Assembly (NCBI GenBank): GCA_903813345.2
Contig: CAIIXF020000012.1
Location: 30,407,001 to 30,471,000, forward strand
Source of the DNA: Owenia fusiformis
Taxonomy: Eukaryota; Annelida; Polychaeta; Sabellida; Oweniidae
DNA length: 64,000 nucleotides
Reading direction: 5' to 3'
The position numbers and the translations under genes were made by a program. The notes under the pieces were generated by a model. It worked only from the letters and a program-made list of their open reading frames with translations. It was not told where the DNA came from and did no database searches. Positions 1 to 9,605 of the stretch are shown here, piece by piece (the first letter of the stretch is position 1; each line of letters begins with the position of its first letter).

Positions 1-690
1 CTATAAAAGAGAAAAAACGCAAAAATAGCAAATATACTGATAGGCCCTTAGAAAATCTAGCCCCCTCATTGGCGGGTCCGAAAGATTTAAGGGGCCCAGA
101 ATATGTTTATTCCGACATAAACTGAGCAATTTTGATAATAAACTGGCCTCATTGGGTATTCCTTTTTATTTTGAACATATTTTCAGCAAAAAGGGTCCGG
201 ATTTTCCCTCCTTTTGCTTTTTTGCCCCTGTACTGCTTAATCGTATGAATACCCAGGCCACCCAGAAAACTAGTTACAGAATTGTTCAGCACCAAAGTCA
301 AAGTAGCTAAATGACATGCCAAATAATCGTTTCTAGGAACTGATACCCGCAGGTGTACTTTTTTGACAATCAAATCCATTTCACAATTAATTTAAGGTCC
401 AGTTTCAGGAGCTTAATGGGAAAATTGATATTTTGATACGACAAGATTTAGGGTAATGGCAGGCATAGGTTGACTATCACTGTTTTGTACTTCGATTACC
501 CTCGATCAAGTATGCTCTTATATAGTGGGATGTTCACTGATACCCTAGCTTGTATAACAAGAATGTATATTGGCTTGTGCATCCCTTGGATAATGATTAT
601 GTCTTGCGAATTGCTTTATCTTCAGGGAGACGATTTTAATAAACTGGGATTTTCCAACTTAAAAAATGACTCTCGATCAAGTATGGTCTA
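1..690. repeat. Right half of a foldback element (see 43,990-45,372)
   Basis: In copy 2 this segment is the spacer and right arm of a large inverted repeat; here the left arm lies outside the window. A small minus-strand ORF at 149-379 recurs at 44,840-45,061. The two protein versions share about 60 residues and then differ by several amino-acid changes. No known domain is visible, so I do not call it a gene. Confidence 0.5.
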
Positions 691-1012
691 GGGTGCTAAC
701 AGGATAAAGTTTAAAGTGTGTTCTATCTATAAGTTTGAAAGTTACAATGCATGGCTTTTAACGTTAAATTATTTACTTCGAAGATATGGTGCCGGATATT
801 TAAAACTTTGAAAAGTATATGATATTTGGGCAAAACCATTCAAGTTTCTGAGTAACTAATTTTGCTCTAAACTTTTATTTTGTCCATGGGACAACCTCTT
901 TAGTTTTTATCATCGATTTAAGAAACCAAATAAACTTCGCTTACCTTATTTCGTTTTCGCTCGGCCTCCTACCGTATGAGTCAATGACATTAATTGTGCA
1001 ATTTTATATATA

Positions 1013-2187
1013 CAGTCTAGAGGATAAGGTAAAACCACCAGAGTGTGATACCATAACAGACCTGACCTCCCACTGTTATGGGCGGATCATGGTCACTCCA
1101 TAGATCACAGAATTTTCACAGTTAATGGGTTCAGTGAATAGGTAAGGAAACCAGTGACCGTAACTGCTGTAGAAGTTATATGTTATAAATGTATTATGGC
1201 TTGTGTTGGGTTCAGAATACATTTGTTGATTGTTAATTTTACATTCCATATTTTGTAAAAATAATCCAACATCATATTAATTTTCTTCATGTTTCTCTTA
1301 TTCATTTATCTATCATACACATGAAATACGTAAATTGATGAATTATCAAAGTTGTGAATTATCAAAGAGAAAAACAATAAAACAATACTGAAACTGAATA
1401 CTGCAAAATTACAGAATGAATCAAACGGTTATATTCTACATGCCATAAGATTAAAAACTAGACAACTTAAGTGATTCACTTATTTTTGATTTATATATCC
1501 AGCTATATCTTTAATGTTTATTTACATACAAATATAAAAAGAGTTATGAAAAAACAATGAAACATTTCTTACATGCAAATTAACAGAATGAATCCATAAC
1601 TATATGACAATGATGATAAATGTTTGAAATAACATAGTTTGATTTATCATTTTATTCAAAAATAATTAGAACATCGATCATAGGCTTTATTGTTCTATAT
1701 TCTAGCAACAAACATTGTTCTTTGAATATTAATTATGCTGTTACTATCTCATATTTGAAGTACTCTGCTAATATGATGCATTTTGTATAATTTATAAGAA
1801 ATCTAGACCAGTTTTGAAAATACAGCCTGTATTTTGTCAGGGCTAGTTTTAAAACAATTATAGTTTTGGGTTTTCAATAAATGCTAGAATAGTTGTAATC
1901 ACTCATACATTCCACATACATATGTAAATCAATAACACTTAATTATGCAGCTTATAATTTAATTGTACAATTTGTAAATGACTTTTGTGATCTCATCAAA
2001 TAATTATATTTTAACAATATAATATGATAATCTTATCTATCTCACATTTCATCGTTACAGGTATATTTGTGTATATTACATTGTGGTTATACCCAATATT
2101 ACTTCAGAAACAATAAAATGATAGATAGAAAATAAAGTGGGCCATTTCTCATTTCATTAAAAACTTTCTCAAGGTTTTGCCTTTTTT
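1013..2187. other. Left subterminal non-coding region of the transposon
   Basis: AT-rich and lacks a convincing ORF. A short hairpin with stem CCATAACAG/CTGTTATGG lies at about 1050-1081, just inside the TIR. The region follows the stop codon of the minus-strand gene and would hold its 3' UTR. Confidence 0.6.
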
Positions 2188-4224
2188 CTACTTTTTCCTT
2201 TTTGAGGAGTATTTTTGCTCAAACGTTTTTTTTTCTTTCTTAGGTGTTACAGTGACTGAAGGTAACTGATCTGGTTCCATGACTAGATTACTTTGTCCGC
2301 CTGTTCCAAAATTGTATCCTACTTTTCCATTTGATAAGGTAACTAAACAACCACGAGACATGAAATCAGGTAGATGGGCACCATGAATCCCAGCAGTAGA
2401 AAGATATTCTATGTGTAGTTCTATTACACTAGCCACTGTTTTCATGTCTGATTCAGGTGGGAGCCACTGTTCAGGACTTCTGACTCTACCATTTTTCAAG
2501 GTCTTGCTTGCTTCTCTGATTTCCTCATAAGTGGCATCTTTTTTCATCTTTTTTGGTCTATATAGATCCTTCATCAGTTTGAGATACAAATCAGTATTAA
2601 GTTTTATTTCTGAGCAGTTGTCATTCATAGTAACAAGATTGGCAAACATATCTTGGGTGTCTAAGATAGTCTTTAGGATCTTTTGATGTGAAAGCCCAAA
2701 CAAACTTGGGATAAAATCATTCCCTCCTATCGAAAGGTAAATTACAAGCTGGATACATGCAAAACGACCATGGTGTGCTTCAATTTCTTCTATAATCTTA
2801 GTGATGTTATAGATATCAAGTTTCTGTTCTTTTTTCTGTAGACAGACATAAACTGGGGTAGTGAATGTCTGACCTGTTGTATCTCTGGGCCACATTTTGG
2901 ACAAAACAAATAAGTGAATTATAATGGAATCGATGTCTCCTGATGTGACATAGGACACAGCACAATCCCCGTCTTTAAAAACATCCTGATTTTCTACCAA
3001 CCAGTCAACTTGAGACATTTCGCCTTCTCCTTTTTGCTGACGGATGGGAAGCTGTTGGATATTAGGGATTCCAGTTTCTTTTGAGTAAACTGCACGTATC
3101 GGGATGGCATAGAGGAATGGGCAGTTTCCATGATGATTGTCTTCTTGACAAGCACATCCAGCCTTATGCAGTTCACTATCAATGTCAATTGTGAGGTCTG
3201 TTTTAATTGATATCTGTTTGATGTGTTCAGCTAAAAAGACACTAATAGCCCTTTTTCCAACTTCAGTTTGAATCAGCATTTCTTTATTGTACTTTTTCAA
3301 GGTCAGCATTTCATTTTGCTGTTTTAAATGAGAAACACTATGCTGTTTCAGCTTCTTCCTCTGATCACGTGTTTGTGCCTTAAATCCATCTGGTGTGAAT
3401 GAGTATTTCTCTTCACAGATAACCAGATGGTTCATTGATGGGAACTGTCGACGAAGATTGTCTATAATTGATGATTTTACTCTCCTCAGGTAGTCCATTC
3501 CCGTTTCAGGATTTAGTTTAAACTTGACACCTGCAAATTCACAGGTTACAAATCTGGCATTGGCACTTATATAGGCCGGGACATCTGATATATCTATCAT
3601 CACATTTTCTTGGATCATGGCACCATATTGTTTCAGAATGTAAAACAAAGCATTTGAAATACCTCTGGCTTTATTAATCTTCCGTTTCTTGCATTCTGCA
3701 TTGACTAAAGCCTGGCACATGTTCATTTCTGATGAAAGGGCAATAACTTTGTTGGTTTCCCTTCGCACTTTGCTTTGTCGTAGTCTCTCCTTTTTGTCTT
3801 GTAAGGACTGAGTTGTTGGACATTTCATTACCGAGGATCTTTTAAGAGTCACTCCTTTTGCCTTTTTGGCCTTTTCTGCCAAGTCTTTGGATACAGGACC
3901 AATATTCATAGAAGGTAGATTGTGCTCCGAGTAATCAAAAAGCCCTTCCCTAGCAACATGCTTCATCATCATGAAAGTTCCTATGGGGAGACTATTTTCA
4001 TCTAGAATACCTGGATTCAGGGTTGTAGTATTAGAATCATAGGCATTAGTTGGGAGTAAAACATTTTCATCTGAGGTAAATGTGCCTTTTTCAAGAGTAA
4101 GCATAACTGTAGGGGTAACATGTTCCAAATCTTTGTCTGTGATTCGCCATCCAAGATCATCATATTTGTTCTGGCTAGTCTTAGGTTGTACCTCCCTATT
4201 TCCAATGATGTCAAACACGGCCAT
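2188..4224 (-). CDS. PIN-like (FEN/XPG/XRN-type) nuclease segment of the transposon protein
   Basis: 678 residues from the first ATG; the frame is open further upstream to a TAA at about 4285. Motifs typical of the 5'-nuclease fold appear in order. An acidic GEGE stands at residues 399-402, followed by hydrophobic spacing and a tryptophan, as in the XRN GEGEH motif. SGDIDS lies at 428-433, with Asp430 and Asp432 in the metal-binding D-x-D position. GGNDF at 500-504 matches the GCDF or GNDF of FEN and XRN enzymes. A basic stretch (282-305) follows an Asp-containing strand, like the Arg/Lys-rich region of FEN1. The C-terminus is lysine-rich. The family acts on DNA or RNA 5' ends and flaps; a role in processing transposition intermediates is inference. 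It is much longer than FEN1 (about 380 residues) and is flanked by transposon ends, so it is not the host XRN or FEN1 gene. Confidence 0.72.
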   Translation of the reverse strand: MAVFDIIGNREVQPKTSQNKYDDLGWRITDKDLEHVTPTVMLTLEKGTFTSDENVLLPTNAYDSNTTTLNPGILDENSLPIGTFMMMKHVAREGLFDYSEHNLPSMNIGPVSKDLAEKAKKAKGVTLKRSSVMKCPTTQSLQDKKERLRQSKVRRETNKVIALSSEMNMCQALVNAECKKRKINKARGISNALFYILKQYGAMIQENVMIDISDVPAYISANARFVTCEFAGVKFKLNPETGMDYLRRVKSSIIDNLRRQFPSMNHLVICEEKYSFTPDGFKAQTRDQRKKLKQHSVSHLKQQNEMLTLKKYNKEMLIQTEVGKRAISVFLAEHIKQISIKTDLTIDIDSELHKAGCACQEDNHHGNCPFLYAIPIRAVYSKETGIPNIQQLPIRQQKGEGEMSQVDWLVENQDVFKDGDCAVSYVTSGDIDSIIIHLFVLSKMWPRDTTGQTFTTPVYVCLQKKEQKLDIYNITKIIEEIEAHHGRFACIQLVIYLSIGGNDFIPSLFGLSHQKILKTILDTQDMFANLVTMNDNCSEIKLNTDLYLKLMKDLYRPKKMKKDATYEEIREASKTLKNGRVRSPEQWLPPESDMKTVASVIELHIEYLSTAGIHGAHLPDFMSRGCLVTLSNGKVGYNFGTGGQSNLVMEPDQLPSVTVTPKKEKKTFEQKYSSKRKK

Positions 4225-4228
4225 CCGT

Positions 4229-4598
4229 CTAGTAGCAGTCTCTACAGTTGAGCCAGATCGGAAGCTCTTTACAATATCGATTTGTTACATCTCTTTTTTT
4301 CGTGTCACATGCAAAATTTACATTCGATCCACGTATTGGAGTTGAAAACAGGTTTTCTTTGAGATTTCTATAAAACGGGCCACAACGAGAATGTTCATGG
4401 AGAAGGCGTAGACAAAATGGCGCATAGCTTGTTGCTTGATTGATGAATGCATATGGAAGGTAATTCTTCACTGTGGCTAGGAGAAGGGCGTATCCATCTT
4501 TACCTCCTAATCGTTCCGCTAAAGAGACAGCCAAGCATTCATCCATATGTTTCATCATGTTCAGATGAAGGCAAAATGTGGCATCGACTTCTTTTTTT
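4229..4598 (-). CDS. Conserved bridge segment of the transposon protein (between two frameshifts)
   Basis: The first in-frame Met gives 109 residues (4558-4229), but the frame is open back to the A8 run and extends the upstream exon's reading. Its block GGKDGYALLL, then SYAPFCLRLLHEH, then GPFYRNLKENLFSTP, looks like a conserved folded region; I recall similar blocks next to nuclease domains in repeat-family proteins. It ends at a stop only because of the second shift near 4281-4284. After that point the downstream frame continues as SFRSGSTVETATRRMA into the next ORF. Confidence 0.6.
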
Positions 4599-6158
4599 TG
4601 TCTCTATGTATCTGTCATATCGTTCTTGCCACTCTTTTGCATTGTGTGATGGCTTTTCTGTTCTCAGATCATTAAGTAATGCAGATGCTTCAAATGGGGG
4701 TAGCGAATACATGAATCCAATCATAACTGACATATGGAGACTGGGTGATAGACGCTTGACATATCGTTGGGCAGATTCAATGCTTGCAGCAGACAGTAAT
4801 TTGTTCCAATCAGCTTTGTCATCATCTTTCAAGTACCTTAGCATCTCGACAATTCCAGCTTGTGAATAAGATTTGAAAATTGTGTTTATCATTGATTTCC
4901 TTAAATGAAGACATGGAAATTCTGCTATAAACACTTCATATTTCGGGTTTGACTTGATGAGTTTCAATAGATTGTTGCCAATCTTGTTATCAGGGCCACA
5001 AAGTACTTTTCTGTATGCTGACGTGTCTTCATTTAGATATCCCAATTTAATTAATATATCATCCAAAATCTCCTTCAGTTTCCCAATATCGTCATCTTTG
5101 CCAATGTATGGTGATGGATGAAGGCAAAGTAATGGGGGTGCTACATGTTTTTTCAATCCAAATATATGTGGGATAACATAAGAAGTGCAGTCTGATTGAA
5201 CAGAAGCATCATCCATATTTTGATCGTGACGAGGAAGCATTTCATCCATATCATCAAGAGTATCATATTCATTGGAATGTGTGATGACATCATTTGAAGA
5301 CTGAATAGGATAAAACATATTGACATCTTGTGAGTGTTGTTCTATTGGTGATTTGAGAAAATCCTTTGAGTATTGTTCTGGGGCTTCCATGTTAACGTCA
5401 TCTGAACATTGTACAGGGGATTGGAGATTGGCATCCTTTGAGCTTTTTACATGCACATGGTATTCAAGACTATCTAGCAGTTTCTGGGGGCATTTAAGAC
5501 TGATAGAATTAGATTGACCCACTTTATTTTCAATAACAGAAGGACTTGATTTTTCAAAACTTCCCCCATTGTAGAATAAAGGATTGTCAATTTCTATGTC
5601 TGATGATGAAGTACTCAACGGTTCACACATTGAAATAACAGAATCAGTTTCATCATCGGAACTGAGAAGGTTAGAATGGAGTTCATTCACCTGAGAGTTA
5701 ATTGGCTTAGTCCCTCTCACACCTGTCTGTAGTTGCGGATCAGATACAGCTTGCGTATTTGAAGATACTGTGGCATCTATGTTCTGGAGTGTTTCAAGTA
5801 CAGCTGGAAGAATGTTGTCATCTGTGTTAATGTCCAACTGGAAGACGTTTGTCGCTAATCCAATAAGCTCATCCTGGTTAGTAAGAGATTCCTTGGGATC
5901 ATGATCAACACTCTTTTGAATTGTTTCAAGAAGTTTACTCTCTTGGCTTAGATTCTGCCAAAGTCTTGTGCTTCCCCAAACAAGTAACTGTTCAAATGAT
6001 CCTTGGGCAGCCTTCTCAGCATCATTCAGATTGACAATGGATTGATGCATGTCCTCTTGCACAGGCTTTGTAGATTTCATACAACAGCATATAGGAGTAG
6101 CATTGTCACAATCTGTTGAGTGCCACTCATCAATTCCAATCCAGTCTCCTGGCAACCC
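4539..6158 (-). CDS. Second exon of the transposon gene
   Basis: Opens directly after the splice acceptor at 6159 (GGG TTG CCA; no ATG is needed) and runs about 540 codons to a stop created by the A8 shift. Residues about 60-330 are low-complexity, acidic and serine-rich, probably a disordered linker, with SPVQCS/APEQYS/SPIEQHS-like repeats of roughly 14 residues. From about residue 345 it becomes folded-looking: GPDNKIGNNLLKL, then FPCLHLRKSMINTIFKSYSQ, then an amphipathic helical stretch. The spacing resembles the D...(G)D-x-H region of large DDE transposases, but the second Asp is not visible, so catalysis cannot be claimed. Confidence 0.6.
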   Translation of the reverse strand, partial: GLPGDWIGIDEWHSTDCDNATPICCCMKSTKPVQEDMHQSIVNLNDAEKAAQGSFEQLLVWGSTRLWQNLSQESKLLETIQKSVDHDPKESLTNQDELIGLATNVFQLDINTDDNILPAVLETLQNIDATVSSNTQAVSDPQLQTGVRGTKPINSQVNELHSNLLSSDDETDSVISMCEPLSTSSSDIEIDNPLFYNGGSFEKSSPSVIENKVGQSNSISLKCPQKLLDSLEYHVHVKSSKDANLQSPVQCSDDVNMEAPEQYSKDFLKSPIEQHSQDVNMFYPIQSSNDVITHSNEYDTLDDMDEMLPRHDQNMDDASVQSDCTSYVIPHIFGLKKHVAPPLLCLHPSPYIGKDDDIGKLKEILDDILIKLGYLNEDTSAYRKVLCGPDNKIGNNLLKLIKSNPKYEVFIAEFPCLHLRKSMINTIFKSYSQAGIVEMLRYLKDDDKADWNKLLSAASIESAQRYVKRLSPSLHMSVMIGFMYSLPPFEASALLNDLRTEKPSHNAKEWQERYDRYIETKKRSRCHILPSSEHDETYG

Positions 6159-6959
6159 CTATAAAATGAGCACTTTTCAGATTTGTCCACTCTTTATTTG
6201 TTATTAAAGTCTGATCTTTATGTAAAACGCAATATTTGGATGTAGTTTTATATTTTTATAAATTCGACAACTGACAAGATTATGATGCCTATATATTAAA
6301 ATGACATCTATGATAACGGTATTTCCAGTGCAGAATAAAGGCACAACAAAAAATAAAATGTCATTTTGGATAAGCCGGGAGTCAAACGTGGTATGACCGC
6401 GCGGAAAACAAGCATTTTCCCCCTAGACCACATGAGTCGAATGCATTGAGAGTGGTCAATCAGCTCTACTCATCCAAACGAATTCAATGTACAAGTCACA
6501 TAATATTCTAATGAATATGAGATGAATTTCCAAGAAATCGGACAGCTGGCGAACATCAAAGCAATGGAAGAAACAATCGTGATAATGACGCCTTTATCCT
6601 GAGTATTTGTGCAAATTCTTTACCCCAATTGTTCATCAGCGTATATCCTCTCAATTTAGCTCAAAATATCACCAGGGACATCGAACAACTCACGATTGCG
6701 TTTTACATAAAGATCAGAGTTTAAGAAAATTCTAGGTTTCTAATCAAAAAGCACTTATTATCATTTTATAGGCTTGTGGGTGTAGGACCTTTGCTCGAGA
6801 AGGAATTTTCTATATGGCCACTTATTATCAAAATATGTTTTGTTCGGTGGGATTTGCTACTCCTTGGAGTTCCTGTTTTTCTATTTAACATTCAAATTTG
6901 ATAAGATAATAAATATGTTTGTCTCCAAATACACACACAAATGAAATAATTAGTCATAC
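6159..6959 (-). other. Putative intron of the transposon gene
   Basis: 801 bp with GTATGA at the donor and TTTTATAG at the acceptor. The flanking frames join in phase 0 (codon CAG followed by GGG). The frame of exon 1 stops one codon past the donor, and that of exon 2 stops immediately before the acceptor, which supports splicing. The polypyrimidine tract is weak. Confidence 0.65.
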
Positions 6960-8600
6960 CTGCATAGTAACGGGAATAGTATTCATTTGTTTGGACCTTG
7001 TGTCTGAACGGTGCGTATCTTCATTGTGCCTTAATCTGACAAGATTGTCTAGTAGAAGAATGTTGTAACAGTCTCTGAGGCAAATACGTCTACTGACTTC
7101 ACCAGCATGTGTTTCATAGGAGAGTGAATGTTCTTTAAGGAAACAGTTGAAATAGCAATTGTCTGGAGATGCCAAGTCCATGACATGCCGCTCAGCTGCA
7201 GATTGACTTGTACTTATGCCATTCTGTGATGTCACTTGGAATACTGTCCCTACATTTCTACAACCTAGTATCAGGTCTTCTGTGTTGGCCAGTTGGTTGA
7301 CATTGATATAGTTCTTATCATGTACATTGAGAAGGCAATCATAAACCTTGTACAAACGCGTTATTTTTGCTGACAAATACTTCTCAGGGTCTTGTGACTT
7401 GGCGTACGATCTTTTGTTGAAGAATGGCCCAAGAATACATTGGATCTCAATTGGCACATGAACAGTCCATTCACTGACAAAATCAGTGTTACGACGATCC
7501 AGGGCCTCAGATTCTGGAGAAGGAAAGCAGATATTGCAGTCATCTTCTGTGCCTTCATCTGTCACTTCAGACCTCACAACTGTTGTAAACAATAAATTTT
7601 TCTTCAGCTTTTTAAGGATAACTGCATCCCTCACTTCAAATCGGCTTGTTTCCTCTCTATACTTGAAGTTATCAAATGTTTTTTCCTTAAAAATGTTCAA
7701 TTCAGCACTTTGTATATTATGTTGGTTTGTGAGATAATGCTCTATGATGTTACAAAAGTTAGATACATCAATGCTACATTCCTCACCATTCAATTCAATA
7801 TTGACTTGGATTTCTGTGATATCAGTGGGGCACACTTTTATTTCCTTGATCCTTCTTGGAAAATAAATATTTATTTCCTCAAGAATGCCCTTGTCTAATG
7901 TTAATGCATGATGTTTCGATTTGCCTCTGATGTAGACAGAATTGTACAGATCAGCCAATTCAGTGCGTTTGGTGTTTTGCTTAATATCCTTTTCAATTTT
8001 TCCAATCAGACTTTCTCCTATACTGAAACAGTCATTGCATAACTTTAGAAATTCCCATTTTTTTCTCAGCAATTCCTCATAATTATATGTTTTGATGTTT
8101 ACATATTTCGAAAACTGGTATTCAAAGATGCACACAGCCTTCCACTCATCATCAGAGAATAAGTCCTTGTAGTGAATCTGTAGAGTGTCAGACTGTCTCA
8201 CTTCCACGTTCTTCAATAATACATTGTCTTCAAAAAACCAAAGTTTTGAAGCAAGTTTTTTGTATAGATCTCTTTCTGATAAATGTGAGGATGTCGGAGA
8301 TGTCTTGGAGATTTGTGTTACAATATCATCCACTATTTGCTGACAAGATCTCAATTGTTCTGAATGTGAAAATATATACTTTGTTACTGCTTCTGCGGTG
8401 AAATATTGAATGCCATCCTTTGATAATAAAGCGGTTCTGTTGATGTAGTTTTTGATGATTTTTTCTACATTTGCTGTCTTAATCCGTTTCAGAGTGTCAA
8501 CTGTCGAATGATGAGATTTTAAATAATGAATGAAATCTTCAGATTTGATGTAAGAAACTGTATCAATATCTATTATATTGAAGTATTTCCCAAGACACAT
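6960..8600 (-). CDS. First exon of the transposon gene (function not recognised)
   Basis: 547 codons from ATG at 8600 to the donor at 6960. The start is the first ATG after an AT-rich leader, and no in-frame upstream extension was seen. The protein is mostly helical-looking and rich in Lys, Ile and Asn, with scattered Cys and His (for example CNDC and CNICF) but no clear zinc finger. Near the C-terminus the block SAAERHVMDLASPDN, followed by CYFNCFLKEH, looks conserved. I do not recognise a family. By position it would be the N-terminal half of the transposition protein. Confidence 0.6.
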
Positions 8601-9605
8601 TTTGCTTCATTCCAACTTCATCTTGTTGTTTCTTTAAGATGACCATTGTACAAATAAACTGTTTACATACATGTATACATATTTCACAAAATTAACTAAA
8701 TAATTACTTATCAAAACAAAGCAACAATTTTAGGCCTGTAGTCTCCATGTCAGATATTATCATGAAGATTTTCCTCTTAATTAGAAAACAATTTCAGACA
8801 TATTTTGATATGATATTATTACTGTGTAAGAGAACCATGATTTTGCAGTTTGATAAAAGTATTTATCAAAACAATGATTTATGTCAGATCTTCAAGCAGG
8901 ACTAATTATCACCAGTGTGTCTGTTATTAAGATTAAATTGCATAATTAGGAGAGCAATTCCAGACATGTTTAGTTAGGGAATAATTGTAAAATAATTGTT
9001 TTGGGAGTAGTGTCATGATTGAGAAGACAATGACTTTTACGCAAACAAAATTATTTTTACGCCAGTCGTTTTTAGGTTTAATTGGCATGGCTGTTTAACA
9101 AAGGTTTCAGACATGATTTGATTTCTTCACTGTATTTATTAAGTTTAGAAAGTTGCCTGTTCACTGATAACTTGATAATTTTGTAATGCAATATTAACTT
9201 GATATTTCACATTTAATTAGTTGATTTATTCAATACTTTTCCTGTGTATATAATATATATATATATATAGCCCCCAGCCCTCGGACAGCTTCCAGATAAA
9301 CTAAATCAACACATAATTATTAATTATTTAACACTGAAAAGTACCAAGGAGTAAGTATCACAACTTCAGTTGATTTGTAAATTCATACAAAATCAATTTA
9401 GGTTTACATGTTGAGTTTAAATTCAGTGTCAATTCTACTGTACATATATCATGTATTTTTAGTAGGTTTGCATGCTTGTCAGTTCACTGACTTTCTTTTG
9501 TGATGATTTACTGAGCTCACTTAAACATTTTGAATAGATTACAACATCAAAGAAAAAGCTAGTGTCCACCGAGGGGACACTTTTCATACCTTATCCTCTA
9601 GACTG
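8601..9605. other. Right subterminal non-coding region of the transposon
   Basis: AT-rich 5' region of the minus-strand gene. It includes an (AT)n tract at about 9247-9268 and the right TIR. No other gene is seen. Its promoter must lie here, but no motif stands out. Confidence 0.55.

Larger units (their letters stand above)
2188..8600 (-). pseudogene. Transposon gene with C-terminal PIN-like nuclease; one intron, two frameshifts
   Basis: Four open segments read in order on the minus strand: 8600-6960, 6158-4539, about 4590-4229, and 2188 to about 4281. The first two join through a phase-0 intron (donor CAG|GTATGA at 6960/6959, acceptor ATAG|GGG at 6159/6158). The other two junctions are single-base shifts, at an eight-A run (plus-strand T at 4592-4599) and near 4281-4284. 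Without those two bases the exons total 5,610 nt, exactly 1,870 codons. The reading across each break continues a conserved-looking block, so I infer one ancestral protein of about 1,869 residues. The arrangement resembles long multi-domain proteins that are numerous in fish and invertebrate genomes (from memory). As read, this copy cannot make the full protein unless the shifts are assembly errors. Confidence 0.7.
1013..9605 (-). mobile_element. 8.6-kb Academ-like DNA transposon
   Basis: Perfect 19-bp terminal inverted repeats CAGTCTAGAGGATAAGGTA bound the element (1013-1031 and the complement of 9587-9605). TATA flanks both ends (1009-1012, 9606-9609). The duplicated segment at 45,706-45,709 has a single TATA and nothing between, which fixes ends and a 4-bp target duplication, although the palindromic TA flanks allow the boundary to slide slightly. 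The single large gene is on the minus strand and ends in a FEN/XPG/XRN-type nuclease. From memory, Academ elements of the XPG-bearing group make 3-4-bp target duplications, which fits. I could not identify a DDE transposase core with certainty, so the superfamily is an inference. Confidence 0.85.

Noticed and set aside
149-379. 76-codon minus-strand ORF, repeated at 44,840-45,061
   Set aside because: It lies in the loop of a foldback repeat, has no domain, and the two copies differ by several amino-acid changes near the end; repeat-derived.
2188-8600. Host XRN or FEN1 gene
   Set aside because: The gene is wholly inside proven transposon ends, and the length and flanking domains do not match host XRN or FEN1.
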